Assembly (NCBI RefSeq): GCF_031180885.1
Contig: NZ_JAPSLK010000011.1
Location: 1-64,000 of the forward strand
Length of the DNA stretch: 64,000 bases
Reading direction: 5' to 3'
DNA from: Saccharothrix sp.
GTDB lineage: Bacteria > Actinomycetota > Actinomycetes > Mycobacteriales > Pseudonocardiaceae
Positions within the stretch are counted from its first letter, which is position 1. Each line of letters opens with the position of its first letter. Below the pieces are notes generated by a model. It saw only the letters and a list, made by a program, of their open reading frames with translations. It searched no databases and was not told the origin of the DNA. A program made the position numbers and the translations under genes. Below, piece after piece: positions 6,629-16,200 of the stretch.

Positions 6629-8371
6629 ATGGACAGCGCCCGTCGTGGCGACGGCGGATGGACGCCGCTGCTCGTCGTGCTGCTGGCGGCGGTGGGCGTG
6701 GTGATCGGCGCGGTCGCGGTCACGCTCAAGGTCGCGGACGGCTCGCACCCGTGGTCGGACACGGTCCTCAGCGGGCTGAGCGGGTCGTTGTTCCTGCTGG
6801 CGGGAGTGGTGACGCACCTGCGCCGCCCGGGAAACCGCACCGGTCTGCTGATGATGGTCGTCGGTGTCGCGTTCTTCGCCGAGGACCTCCAGTTGTCCAC
6901 CGACCCGGCGGTCTTCAGCGCCGGCCTGCTGTTCGTGCACGCCTCGACGCCCGCGATCGTGCACCTGGTCCTGGCGTTCCCGCACGGCCGGCTGCCCACC
7001 ACCGCCGCCAGGGTCCTCACCGCCACCACCTACGCCGTGGTCTACGGCTACACCGCGCTGCGCGTGCTCACCTACGACTCGACCGACTTCCACCGCCCGG
7101 AGAACCTGCTGCTGGCGGCCGACCGCCCCGATCTCTTGGCGACCGCGACGGACGTCCTCGACGCCGTCGGCGTGCTGATCGCGGCCGGTGTCGTCCTGAC
7201 GCTCGTGCGGCGCTTCCGCGCCGCGGACCCGGGTCTCAGGGCCGCGCTCGCGCCGGTGCTGCTGATCGCGTTCATCGGCGGCATCGCGGCGCTCGCGGGC
7301 AGCGCCGTGGGCGGGCGGCACTCGCTGTACCCGGTGCTGGCGCCGGTCTACCGGGTGGCGTTCTGCGCGTGGCCGCTGGCGTTCCTGGCCGGCGCGCTGT
7401 GGACGCGCCCGCGCCGGGCGGTGATCGCGGACCTGCTGATCGCGGCCGGCCGCCCGGACGCCACCGGGGGACTGCGGGACACGCTGGCGGTCGCGTTGCG
7501 CGACCCTTCGCTGCGGTTGGGCCGCTGGCGGCCCGACGCGGGCGGGTTCGTCGACGACCGGGGCGCCCTGGTCAGCGCGGGCACCGTGCTGCGCGACCGC
7601 GAAGGGCGTCCGCTGGGCGCGTTGTCGCGCACGGAGGTGCCGTGGGAGGACGTCCGCACCGCCGAGGCGGTGGCCGCGCTCGCCGCGCTGGTGCTGGACA
7701 ACGAACGGCTCGCCGTCGAGGCCCGCGAACGGCTCGCCGAGGTGCGCGCGTCCCGGGCGCGGCTGGTCAGCGCGGCCGACGACGAGCGGCGGCGGGTCGA
7801 GCGGGACCTGCACGACGGCGCCCAGCAGCAGTTGGTGGTGCTCGCCCTGATGCTGCGCATGGCGCGGCACCGCTTCGACGAGCTGCCCGAGCGGGACCCG
7901 GTGCTCGCGGACCGGCTCGACCAGTGCGCGGCCCGGCTGGACGAGGCGCTGGCCGCGTTGCGGGAGCTGGCCCACGGCATCCACCCGGCGGTCCTCACCG
8001 AGGCCGGCCTGGTGCCCGCGTTGGGCGCCCTGGCCGCGCGGTCGCCGCGACCGGTCGACGTCGAGGCGGCGGACCTGCCCGACCTGCCCGCGCCGGTCGC
8101 CGCGACCGCGTACTTCGTCGCCGCCGAAGCGGTCACCAACGCGCTCAAGCACGCCCGCGCCGAGACCATCCGCGTCGCCGTGCGGTGCGAGCCGGGAACG
8201 CTGCACGTGTCGGTCCACGACGACGGTGTCGGCGGCGCGGACCCGGCGGGCGGCACCGGCCTGGTCGGGCTGCGGGACCGGGTGGGCGCGCTCGACGGCA
8301 CGCTGGAGATCCGCGGCGGACCGGCCGGTGGCACGGTCGTCCACGCCGCGCTGCCCCTGGAGGAGCGATGA
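6629..8371 (+). CDS. NarL-type sensor histidine kinase
   Basis: 580-residue two-component sensor. The N-terminal half has about eight hydrophobic segments (for example LLVVLLAAVGVVIGAVAV and PVLLIAFIGGIAALAG) forming a membrane domain, then a linker, then a His_kinase_3 dimerisation/phosphoacceptor segment with H395 in RDLHDGAQQQL, and a C-terminal HATPase domain with EAVTNALKHA (N box), DDGVGG (G1) and GTGLVGLRDR (G2). The ATG at 6629 has a GAGGTGG site five bases upstream; GTG 6599 is a less likely start. The stop overlaps the response regulator start (ATGA at 8368), so the two form a pair. The signal sensed is unknown. Confidence 0.92.
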   Translation: MDSARRGDGGWTPLLVVLLAAVGVVIGAVAVTLKVADGSHPWSDTVLSGLSGSLFLLAGVVTHLRRPGNRTGLLMMVVGVAFFAEDLQLSTDPAVFSAGLLFVHASTPAIVHLVLAFPHGRLPTTAARVLTATTYAVVYGYTALRVLTYDSTDFHRPENLLLAADRPDLLATATDVLDAVGVLIAAGVVLTLVRRFRAADPGLRAALAPVLLIAFIGGIAALAGSAVGGRHSLYPVLAPVYRVAFCAWPLAFLAGALWTRPRRAVIADLLIAAGRPDATGGLRDTLAVALRDPSLRLGRWRPDAGGFVDDRGALVSAGTVLRDREGRPLGALSRTEVPWEDVRTAEAVAALAALVLDNERLAVEARERLAEVRASRARLVSAADDERRRVERDLHDGAQQQLVVLALMLRMARHRFDELPERDPVLADRLDQCAARLDEALAALRELAHGIHPAVLTEAGLVPALGALAARSPRPVDVEAADLPDLPAPVAATAYFVAAEAVTNALKHARAETIRVAVRCEPGTLHVSVHDDGVGGADPAGGTGLVGLRDRVGALDGTLEIRGGPAGGTVVHAALPLEER

Positions 8372-9015
8372 CCAAGCGAGTGGTGCTCGCCGACGACATG
8401 ACGTTGTTCCGGCAGTTGCTCGCCCAGTACCTGACCGGTGCCGGCTACCACGTCGTGGGCCAGGCCGAGGACGGGAAGTCCTTGCGGGACATGGTGTCCG
8501 CGCTGCACCCCGACCTGGCCGTGGTGGACATCCGGATGCCGCCGGCGGGCCGGCTGGAAGGGCTGGAGACCGCGGTCTGGCTGCGCGCCCGGCACCCCGG
8601 CGTGGCGGTCCTGCTGCTTTCGGAGTACCTGGAGGCCGCGCACCTGGCCACGCTCGTCGGCGGGCAGGCGACCGGCGTCGGCTACCTGCTCAAGAACCGC
8701 GTGTCGGACAAGGACTTCCTCGCCGCGGTCGAGCGCGTGGCGGGCGGCGGCTGCGCGGTGGACCCGGAGGTCGTGTCGCTCATGCTCGCCACGCGCCGGC
8801 GCGACGGGTCGGCCGACCTGACCCCGCGCGAGCGCGAGGTGCTGGCGCTGATGGCCGAAGGCTGGTCCAACCAGGCCATCGCCGACCGCCTGCACCTGAC
8901 CCCGAAGACCGTCGAGACCCACATCCGCAGCATCTTCCAGAGCCTCGGCCTGGCCACCGAGGCGGAACACCACCGCCGCGTGCTGGCGGTCCTGACCTAC
9001 CTGCGCTCGACGTAG
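8368..9015 (+). CDS. NarL/FixJ-type response regulator
   Basis: 215-residue DNA-binding response regulator, partner of the kinase encoded immediately upstream. The receiver domain (about 1-120) has the acidic pair in VVLADD near the start, phosphoacceptor D54 in VVDIRMPP, and the conserved Lys in YLLKNR. The C-terminal LuxR-type helix-turn-helix (about 148-210) carries LTPREREVLALMAEG and NQAIADRLHLTPKTVETH. AGGAG lies just before the ATG. Its last 19 bases overlap the end of a receiver gene on the opposite strand. Confidence 0.93.
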   Translation: MTKRVVLADDMTLFRQLLAQYLTGAGYHVVGQAEDGKSLRDMVSALHPDLAVVDIRMPPAGRLEGLETAVWLRARHPGVAVLLLSEYLEAAHLATLVGGQATGVGYLLKNRVSDKDFLAAVERVAGGGCAVDPEVVSLMLATRRRDGSADLTPREREVLALMAEGWSNQAIADRLHLTPKTVETHIRSIFQSLGLATEAEHHRRVLAVLTYLRST

Positions 9016-9356
9016 GCCGTCACCGCCTCCGCCGTCAGCGCCGCCTTCGCCACGAACCCGGCCGCGCCGCACCGGGCCACCGCGTCCCCGTAGCACTCCT
9101 CGTCGCGCACCGAGCACAGCACGACCACGCTGTCGGGCACCCGCCGCCGCACCTCCCGGCACACGTCGAACCCGTCCCGGTCGGGCAACCCCACGTCCAG
9201 CAGCACGACATCGGGCCGTTCCCGCACCGCGCGCGCCACGGCGTCCTCGCCGGTGGCCGCCTCCGCGCAGACCCGGTACCCGCCGGCCTCCAGCAGCACC
9301 CGCGCGACCGCGCGGAACTCCGCGCTGTCGTCGACGATCAACGCCGTCCGGCCCAT
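8997..9356 (-). CDS. Stand-alone receiver-domain protein
   Basis: 119-residue single-domain response regulator with no output domain: acidic pocket in ALIVDDS, phosphoacceptor D54 in VVLLDVGLP, and a Lys in FVAKA. Such proteins relay phosphoryl groups or act through protein contacts. The gene converges on the NarL-type regulator and the two coding ends overlap by 19 bases. The ATG at 9356 is chosen: a CACTAT -10-like box ends six bases upstream, consistent with a leaderless mRNA; GTG 9359 is the alternative. It may sequester or compete for phosphate from the adjacent kinase, which is inference. Confidence 0.88.
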   Translation of the reverse strand: MGRTALIVDDSAEFRAVARVLLEAGGYRVCAEAATGEDAVARAVRERPDVVLLDVGLPDRDGFDVCREVRRRVPDSVVVLCSVRDEECYGDAVARCGAAGFVAKAALTAEAVTAYVERR

Positions 9357-9458
9357 CACCCGATAGTGCCACCCACCGCCGCGTGCGCATCAGGGCGAAC
9401 CCTGAGGATTCGTCGCAATCCCGCGGTGAGGCTCCCGTCGGCGGGTACCCGAGCACGT

Positions 9459-10508
9459 GTGGACCTGACGTTGTTCCTCACGGGCGACGTGATGACCGGC
9501 CGGGGCGTCGACCAGATCCTGCCGCACCCGGGTGACCCCCGGCTGTGGGAGCGCTACGTCCGCGACGCCCGCCGCTACGTCGGGCTGGCGGAGGAGGCCA
9601 ACGGCCCGGTGCCCCGCCCGGTCGACTTCGCCTGGCCGTGGGGCGACGCGCTGCGGGTGGTCGACGACATCGCGCCGGACGTGCGCGTGCTCAACCTGGA
9701 GACCGCCGTCACCCGCAGCGACGACGTGGCCAAGGGCAAGGGCGTGCACTACCGGATGACCCCGGAGAACCTCGGCTGCGTGACCGCGGTCCGGCCGGAC
9801 GTGTGCGTGCTGGCCAACAACCACGTGCTGGACTTCGGTCGCCGGGGCCTGGCCGACACCCTCGACGCGCTGCACGCGGCGGGGGTCGGGACGGCGGGCG
9901 CGGGGCGTGACGTGGCGGAGGCCGAACGGTCCGCGGTCGTCGCGGCGGGCGGGGGCCGGGTGCTGGTGTTCTCGTTCGGCAGCGGGTGCAGCGGTGTGCC
10001 GCGGGAGTGGGCGGCAGGCCCCGGCAGGGCCGGTGTGGCGTTCCTGCCCGACCTGTCCACGGGCACGGCCGAGCGCATCGCGGGGGTCGTGCGGCGCGAG
10101 CGGCGGCCGGGCGACGTCGTGGTGTTCTCCGTGCACTGGGGGTCGAACTGGGGCTACGACATCCCGGACGACCAAGTCGACTTCGCCCACCACCTGATCG
10201 AGCACGGCGTGGACCTCGTCCACGGCCACTCCTCGCACCACCCGCGACGGTGCGAGGTCTACCGCGGCAAGCTCGTGCTCTACGGGTGCGGCGACCTGGT
10301 CAACGACTACGAGGGCATCGGCGGCTACGAACAGTTCCGCGACGACCTGCGCGCGCTGTACTTCCCGACTCTCGACCCCGAAACCGGCCGCTTGCTCCGC
10401 TTGCGGGTGGCGGCGGTGCGTGCCCGTCGGATGCGGCTGCACAAGGCGTCAGGGGAGGACTCCCGACACCTGCGATCGGTGCTGGGGGCAGAAGTCGAGC
10501 TGATCTGA
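9459..10508 (+). CDS. CapA/YwtB-type metallophosphatase
   Basis: 349-residue protein of the CapA family (poly-gamma-glutamate capsule biosynthesis-type calcineurin-like phosphoesterase). Recognisable signatures are LFLTGDVMTGRG at the N-terminus, LNLETAVT, VCVLANNHVLDFG (the NNHxxDxG motif) and VVVFSVHWGSNWGYD, with GHSSHHPRR for the second His cluster. No signal peptide is seen. Homologues near capsule genes take part in polymer synthesis, but there are no capsule genes here and the substrate is unknown. GTG 9459 gives the family-standard N-terminus; its ribosome binding site is weak. Confidence 0.88.
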   Translation: MDLTLFLTGDVMTGRGVDQILPHPGDPRLWERYVRDARRYVGLAEEANGPVPRPVDFAWPWGDALRVVDDIAPDVRVLNLETAVTRSDDVAKGKGVHYRMTPENLGCVTAVRPDVCVLANNHVLDFGRRGLADTLDALHAAGVGTAGAGRDVAEAERSAVVAAGGGRVLVFSFGSGCSGVPREWAAGPGRAGVAFLPDLSTGTAERIAGVVRRERRPGDVVVFSVHWGSNWGYDIPDDQVDFAHHLIEHGVDLVHGHSSHHPRRCEVYRGKLVLYGCGDLVNDYEGIGGYEQFRDDLRALYFPTLDPETGRLLRLRVAAVRARRMRLHKASGEDSRHLRSVLGAEVELI

Positions 10509-10552
10509 CCGGTCGCGCGGGTGCCGCGGTGAAGGTGGTGCCCGAGGGGGCG

Positions 10553-11212
10553 TCAGGACTGTGGGTGTGTGTCCGATCGGTGGAACTCCCAGACGTCCAC
10601 CCGCCCACGCAGGTCGGGCACGACGCTCCGCCAGGACGGGTCCAGGGGGAGATCGGCGCCGGCGACCTTGCGCGGTGCGGACCAGCCGGGGGTGGACGCC
10701 TCGGTCAGGTTCAGGATCGCGTTGGCGGTGGTGCGGACTCGGTGTGCGCCGGCGTGGGACAGGACGGTGCGGATGCCGTCCAGGCCGTCCGGCCCGCCGC
10801 CGGAGTGGAGGTGGCGTTGGTCCTCGGGGACGTCGGGGAGCAGGGACGAAGGGCGTTGCGGCGGGTTGACCGCCAGCAGGTCGGCCTTCATGGGGGTCAG
10901 CATGGTCCAGTCCGCCTCCCACAGCGTCAGTCGGCGTCGGGCTTCCGGGCCGAGTACGTCGGTCACGTTGCGGGCGGTGTCGGCCAGTGCCGCCGGGTCG
11001 TAGTCCTGCGCGATGACGTGACGAGCGCCCGCGGCCAGGGCCGCCACGGTCGCCAGGCCGGCGCCGCAGCCGGCGTCCACCACGACCAGGTTCCGGCAGT
11101 CGGTCAGGGTGGCGGCCAGCAGGGCCGAGAACGTGGACGGTCGGTGGACTCCTTCGCTGACCGCGAGTTTCCGGCCGACGACGTTCCAGTGCTCGATCTC
11201 CGTGATGTCCAC
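10553..11212 (-). CDS. Class I SAM-dependent methyltransferase
   Basis: 219-residue methyltransferase. The SAM-binding motif I is VVVDAGCGAGLATVAALAAG-like (DAGCGAG), followed by an acidic motif II region (IAQDYDP) and a VNPPQRP motif resembling the NPPY/NPPF motif of enzymes that methylate amide or ring nitrogens (PrmA/PrmC/RsmC-like). The N-terminus (HWNVVGRKLAVSEGVHRPS) resembles methyltransferases that act on small molecules or proteins. ATG at 11212 overlaps no other gene; it converges on the CapA-type gene with 44 bases between. Substrate unknown. Confidence 0.82.
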   Translation of the reverse strand: MDITEIEHWNVVGRKLAVSEGVHRPSTFSALLAATLTDCRNLVVVDAGCGAGLATVAALAAGARHVIAQDYDPAALADTARNVTDVLGPEARRRLTLWEADWTMLTPMKADLLAVNPPQRPSSLLPDVPEDQRHLHSGGGPDGLDGIRTVLSHAGAHRVRTTANAILNLTEASTPGWSAPRKVAGADLPLDPSWRSVVPDLRGRVDVWEFHRSDTHPQS

Positions 11213-11561
11213 GAGGTGATCTCATGTCACGCCCGGTCTCCGTGTCAAGCGCTCATCTTTGTCCTATGTGGACAGTCGCGTGGCGAGGTCGGTCACCGCG
11301 GAGCGGATCTGTTCTGGGGGCATGTGGGTGTCGGCTTCCCGTCCCCGCCGCCCTGCCCGCTGACGGCGAACGGGTACTCGTTCCGGTCGTAGCCGGGCTT
11401 TGCCCACCCGGCTGCCGGGTTTGGCGCCCCTGAGCGCATCCCGACGCCGCTTCTCCGAGCCTTCCCGTTGCAGGGTCAGCAGGACCTCCTTCGGGTGTCC
11501 TTGCGCTGCTGGGAGCCGGACCAGATGGTATTCGTAGAGGTTGCTGCGCCTCTCGAACCGA
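11213..11561. other. Intergenic stretch, nothing convincing
   Basis: About 350 bases between two minus-strand genes. Frames in either direction have unbalanced composition and no supported starts. A short minus-strand reading near 11275-11335 (MPPEQIRSAVTDLATRLST then stop) looks protein-like but is too short to call. No hairpin or operator stands out. Confidence 0.4.
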
Positions 11562-12134
11562 TTACCGGGAAGAAACCAGGTTGGAGACCAGATCGTCGGC
11601 TTCGGCGAGCAGGGGGCGGAGGTCGCCGCGGGTGAGCGTGCCGTGCAGGACGGTCAGTTCGGCGTCTTCGATGCCGCAGTAGCGCGACACCCCGTCCCGC
11701 AGTTGGAGTTCCAGCAGACCGGACATCCCGCGCCGCGCGAACTCGTTTTCCGGTTCCCCGGCCAGCCCGATCCACCGCATCCGCTTGCCGCCCAACCGCG
11801 ACGGGCCGTAGGCGAAGCCGTGGTTGAACACCCGGTCGATCCAGCCCTTCAGGATCGCGGGCGGCCCGAACCACCACACCGGGAAGACCACCACGACCAG
11901 GTCGGCGGCCAGGACCCGGGCCATGTGCGCGCGGACCTCGGGGGAGTAGGACTTGCCCGGGTCGGACCAGTCCGGCTCGTCCTCCGCGGTCATGCGCGGG
12001 TCGAAGCCCTCGGCGTGCAGGTCCAGCACGTCCACCTCGGCGCCGGCCGCCGCCAACCGGGCCTGTGCCCGGTCGGCGACGTGCGCGGTCAGCGAGTCGC
12101 GGCGCGGGTGGGCCACGACGAGCAGCGCCTTCAC
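11562..12134 (-). CDS. Flavodoxin-fold NAD(P)H:quinone oxidoreductase
   Basis: 190-residue protein of the NAD(P)H dehydrogenase (quinone)/MdaB-KefF-like flavodoxin-fold family. The N-terminus KALLVVAHPRRDSLTAHVADRA is the typical FMN/FAD phosphate-binding segment; further motifs are VVVFPVWWFGPPAILKGWIDRVF and a C-terminal GVSRYCGIEDAEL. It would carry out two-electron reduction of quinones or similar electrophiles in the cytoplasm. The GTG start at 12134 overlaps the stop of the upstream oxidoreductase gene (GTGA), so the two are co-translated. Confidence 0.92.
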   Translation of the reverse strand: MKALLVVAHPRRDSLTAHVADRAQARLAAAGAEVDVLDLHAEGFDPRMTAEDEPDWSDPGKSYSPEVRAHMARVLAADLVVVVFPVWWFGPPAILKGWIDRVFNHGFAYGPSRLGGKRMRWIGLAGEPENEFARRGMSGLLELQLRDGVSRYCGIEDAELTVLHGTLTRGDLRPLLAEADDLVSNLVSSR

Positions 12135-13141
12135 CGGTCGCCCGCCAGGCGCACGAGCATCTTGCCGGTGTTCGCGCCGCGCAGCACGCCCAGCAGCGCC
12201 TCGGGGGCGCGTTCGAGGCCGTCCACCACGGTCTCCTCGGTGCGCAGCGACCCGTCCGCCAGCCACCCCGCCGCCTTCCCGACGTACTCGCCGAACAGGT
12301 CGAAGTGGGAGGTGACCAGCATGCCGCGCAACGAGATCTCCTTCTTGGCCACCTCGTAGAGGTTGCGCGGGCCGGCGGGCGGCTCGGTCAGGTTGTACTG
12401 GGCGATCGCGCCGACCAGGGCGATGCGGGCCCCGGTGCGGGCCGCGCCGATCGCGGCCTCCAGGTGGTCGCCGCCCACCGCGTCCAGGTAGACGTCCACG
12501 CCGTCGGGCGCGGCGGTCGCCAACTGCCCGGGCAGGTCGCCTTCGCGGTAGTCGATCGCGGCGTCGTAGCCGAAGTCGGCCAGCTTCTTGGTCTTCACCG
12601 GGCCGCCGGCCGAGCCGATCACGTGTGCCGCGCCCAGTCTGCGGGCCAGTTGACCGGCGACGCTGCCCACCGCGCCGGCCGCCGCGGAGACGAACACCAC
12701 GTCACCGGGCCGCACCGGAGCCACGCGGGTCAGCGCCGCGTACGCGGTGAGCCCCGGCGTGCCCAGCGCGCCCAGGTAGGCCTGCGGGGGAGCGGTCGAG
12801 GTGTCCACGACGGTCACCGCGGCGGCGTCCAGCACGGCGTGCTCGCGCCAGCCCAGGAAGTGCGTCACCACCGCGCCGACCGGAACGTCCGAAGTGGACT
12901 CCACGACCTCGCCGACCGCGCTGCCCTCCAACGGCGCGCCCAGCTCGAACGGCGGGATGTAGGACGGGGTGTCGTCCATGCGGCCCCGCATGTAGGGGTC
13001 CACGGACATCCACGTGTTGCGCACCAGGACCTGGCCCTCGCGCAGTCCCGGCACCTCGGTGCGGACCAGGTCGAAGTGCTCCGCGCCCGGCTCGCCGACG
13101 GGGCGGGCGGCCAGGCGGACTTCGCGGCTCGTGCGGGTCAT
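12131..13141 (-). CDS. NADP-dependent MDR oxidoreductase (CurA/PTGR type)
   Basis: 336-residue medium-chain reductase resembling curcumin reductase CurA and prostaglandin reductase/leukotriene B4 12-hydroxydehydrogenase, which reduce alpha,beta-unsaturated ketones. Visible signatures are VRNTWMSVDPYMRGRM near residue 45, LGTPGLTAYAAL, the glycine-rich nucleotide-binding segment VFVSAAAGAVGSVAGQLAR, and DAVGGDHLEAA. No zinc-binding motif is present, as expected for this clade. It is transcribed divergently from the SARP regulator and is followed by a coupled quinone reductase, suggesting an electrophile or redox response unit possibly controlled by that regulator. Confidence 0.92.
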   Translation of the reverse strand: MTRTSREVRLAARPVGEPGAEHFDLVRTEVPGLREGQVLVRNTWMSVDPYMRGRMDDTPSYIPPFELGAPLEGSAVGEVVESTSDVPVGAVVTHFLGWREHAVLDAAAVTVVDTSTAPPQAYLGALGTPGLTAYAALTRVAPVRPGDVVFVSAAAGAVGSVAGQLARRLGAAHVIGSAGGPVKTKKLADFGYDAAIDYREGDLPGQLATAAPDGVDVYLDAVGGDHLEAAIGAARTGARIALVGAIAQYNLTEPPAGPRNLYEVAKKEISLRGMLVTSHFDLFGEYVGKAAGWLADGSLRTEETVVDGLERAPEALLGVLRGANTGKMLVRLAGDR

Positions 13142-13221
13142 GTCGTTTCCTCCTGTTGTGCTTGCGACGTGATCCACACTGCTGACCGCCGGTTCGGATC
13201 CGGCTCGGGTTCTGTTCGGAC

Positions 13222-13227
13222 TAGCGT
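13222..13227 (+). promoter_or_regulatory. Leaderless-type -10 box for the SARP gene
   Basis: TAGCGT followed by exactly seven bases and the ATG at 13235. There is no ribosome binding site before the ATG, so a leaderless transcript is likely. It lies in the 93-base gap shared with the divergent oxidoreductase gene. Confidence 0.5.
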
Positions 13228-13234
13228 GGGCGGC

Positions 13235-16200
13235 ATGCGTTTCGGGGTGCTGGGTCCGCTGGAGATCCGTGCGGCGGACGGCACGCCGGTGCGCGTCGTG
13301 GAGCGGAAGGTGCGGCTGGTGTTGGCCGTGCTGCTGGCCGACGCGGGCCGCCCGGTGTCGGTGGACCGGCTGGTGGACGCCCTGTGGCCGGACCGGCCGC
13401 CGGGCAACCCGGTGCGCGCGGTGCAGGCCAAGGTCGCGCAGCTGCGCCGGGCGCTGGAGGACGCCGAACCCGGCGGCCGGGAGCTGGTGCGGCCCCTCGC
13501 CCCCGGCTATGTGGTGCACGCCGACCTGGACGCCGACCGGTTCACCGCCCTGACCGGGCGGGCCCGCCGCGCCGACGACCTGCCGCGGCGCGCCGAGCTG
13601 CTGGCCGACGCGCTCGCGCTGTGGCGGGGACCGGCGTTCGCCGACTTCGCCGACGACGAGTTCGCCCGGCCGGTCGTCGCCCGCCTCGACGAGGCCCGCC
13701 TGACCGCGCTGGAGGACCACGCCGAGACCCGCTTGGCGCTGGGCGACCACGCCGCCCTGCCCGCGGAGCTGGGGGAGTTGGTCGCCCGGCACCCGCTGCG
13801 GGAACGGCTGCGCGCGGTTCACCTGCGCGCCCTCCACCGGTCGGGCCGGCAGGCCGAGGCCCTGGCCGGTTACGAGGAGCTGCGCCGCCGCCTCGCCGAC
13901 GACCTGGGCGTCGACCCCGGCCCCGACCTGACCGCCCTGTACCGGGCGATCCTCACCCAGGACGCCGCCGAAGCCGCCCCACCCACGCCCGCCCCGGCCG
14001 CGCCCACGCCCGCGCCCACGCCCGCGCCACCCGCGCCCGCCTCGGCCGTACCCGGCCCAGCCGTGCCTGCCCCAGCCGGCCCGCCTGCGCCGCCCGCCCA
14101 CCCGACCGCCGCTACCGGCCCGGCACCCGCTACCGGCCTGACCACCGCCGGCGGCCCGACCGGCCCGACCGTCGGCACAGGCCCGACCAGCCCCGTTGCG
14201 GTGTCCGGCCCGGTGGTCGTGAGCGCTCTGCCGGTTCCGGCGACCCCGCTGGTGGGCCGGGCCGACCTCGTGGCCGACGTCGGTGACCGGCTCGCGACCG
14301 ACCGGCTGGTCACCCTCGTCGGCCCCGGCGGCGTAGGCAAGACCCGCCTCGCGCTGGAGGTCGGCCGCCGCGCCCGGTTCCCGGACGGCGTCCGCCTCGC
14401 CGACCTCACCGGCCCCCGCACCCCGCTGGACGTGGTCGCCGCCGCGCTCGACGTCCGCGACGACGGCACCTGGGGCCTCGATCCCGTCCTCCTCGTCGAC
14501 CGGATCGGCCACGCCCTGCGTGACCGCCGCCTCCTCCTCGTCCTCGACAACTGCGAGCACGTCATGGCCGAGGTCGCCGCCCTCGTCCGCGACCTGCTGG
14601 ACGCCGCACCGGGCCTGCGCGTCCTGGCCACCAGCCGCGAACCCCTCGCCATCGCCGGCGAGGTGCTGGCGCCCGTACCGCCGCTGCCCGAGGCGGACGC
14701 CGTGCGCCTGTTCACCGAACGGGCCGCCGCCGTCGCGCCCGGCGTGCCGCTGGACGACGACGCGGTCACCGCCCTGTGCCGCCGCCTCGACGGCCTGCCG
14801 CTGGCCCTCGAACTGGCCGCCACCAAGGTGCGGGCGCTGGGCGTGCGCGGCGTGCTGGACCGCCTCGACGACCGGTTCCGCCTGCTGCGCGACGGCTACC
14901 GGGACGCCTCCGCCCGCCACCGCACCCTGCGCGCGGTGGTGGACTGGAGCTGGGAGCTGCTCACCGACACCGAGCGCCGGGTGCTGAGCCGGCTCGCCGT
15001 CCACGCCGACGGCTGCACGGTGGAGGCCGCCGAGCACGTCAGCGCGGTGGACGACGTGCTGGAGGCGTTGATCCGCCTGGTGGACCGGTCACTGGTCGTG
15101 GTCGGCGACGGGCCGCGCTACCGGCTGCTGGAGTCCGTCGCGGCCTACGGCGTCGAGCGCCTGGCGGAGGCCGGCGAGCTGGACGAGGCCCGTCGCCGGC
15201 ACGTCGAGCACTACACCGCCTACGCCGAACGCGCCCGCCTGCGCGGCCCCGAACAGGGCCGCTGGCTGGACCTGCTCGACACCGAGGCCGCGAACATGCA
15301 CGCCGCGCTGGCCCACGCCGACCCCGCGCACGCCGCCCGCCTCGCCGACGCCTTGGTCTGGCACTGGGTGCTGCGCGGACGGCTCGGCGAGGCGTTGCGC
15401 ACCCTGGCGCCCGTGGCGTCGCCGTCCGCGCAGGCGTGGCGCACCGGCATCGCCGTGCTCACCGGCGACGGCGCCGACCGCGCGCGCCGCATCGCCGACG
15501 CCCTCGCCCGCGAGCCCGACACCCGGTCCCGTTGGTTCCTGGGGCACGCCCTGTGCTGCATCGGCGACCTCGCCGCCGGTGAACGGCTCGTCGAGGCGGC
15601 TCTGCACGACTTCCGCGCCGAGGGTGACCGGTGGGGCGAGGCCGCGGCGCTGGCCGACCGCGCCACCGTCCACCTGTTGCGCGGCGACCTCGACTGCGTC
15701 GCCGAGGACGGTGGGCGCAGCGCCGAGCTGTTCACCGAGCTGGGCGACCAGTGGGGCAGGCTGCGCACGGTGATGCCGCTCGCGATGCGCGCCGAGGTGT
15801 TGGGCGACTACGACGAGGCGGGCGCGCGCCTGGGCGAGGGCGTGGTCCTGGCGCGCAGGCTCGGCCTGTGGACCCAGGTCGCCGACCTGACCGCGGGCCT
15901 GGCCCGCATCGCGCTGCTGCGCCACGACCACGCCACCGCCCGCATCCTGCACGAACAGGCCCGCGACCTGGCCGCCGCGCACGGCCACCGGGCGGGCGAG
16001 GTCAACGCCGTGCTGGGCCTGGGCCTGGGCGCGCGCCGCGCGGGCGAGCTGGACACCGCCGAAACCCACCTGCGCGCCGTCCTGCGCTGGCACCACCAGG
16101 TCGGCCTCGACGGCGCGAACGCCCTCGTGCTGGCCGAACTGGGCTTCATCGCCGAACTGCGCGGCGACCCCGCGACCGCGCTGGACCTCCAGCGCCAGGG

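Noticed and set aside
4481-8344. Very long open frame on the minus strand opposite the GTPase-like and kinase genes
   Set aside because: Arg/Pro/His-rich composition, no ribosome binding site and no domain; it is a GC-skew shadow of well-supported plus-strand genes.
12065-13234. Upstream in-frame extension of the SARP gene
   Set aside because: The region is the antisense of the oxidoreductase gene; the leaderless -10 box and family N-terminus fix the start at 13235.
12131-15037. Long minus-strand frame extending the CurA-like gene through the SARP coding region
   Set aside because: Only the last 336 residues are protein-like; the rest mirrors the SARP gene.
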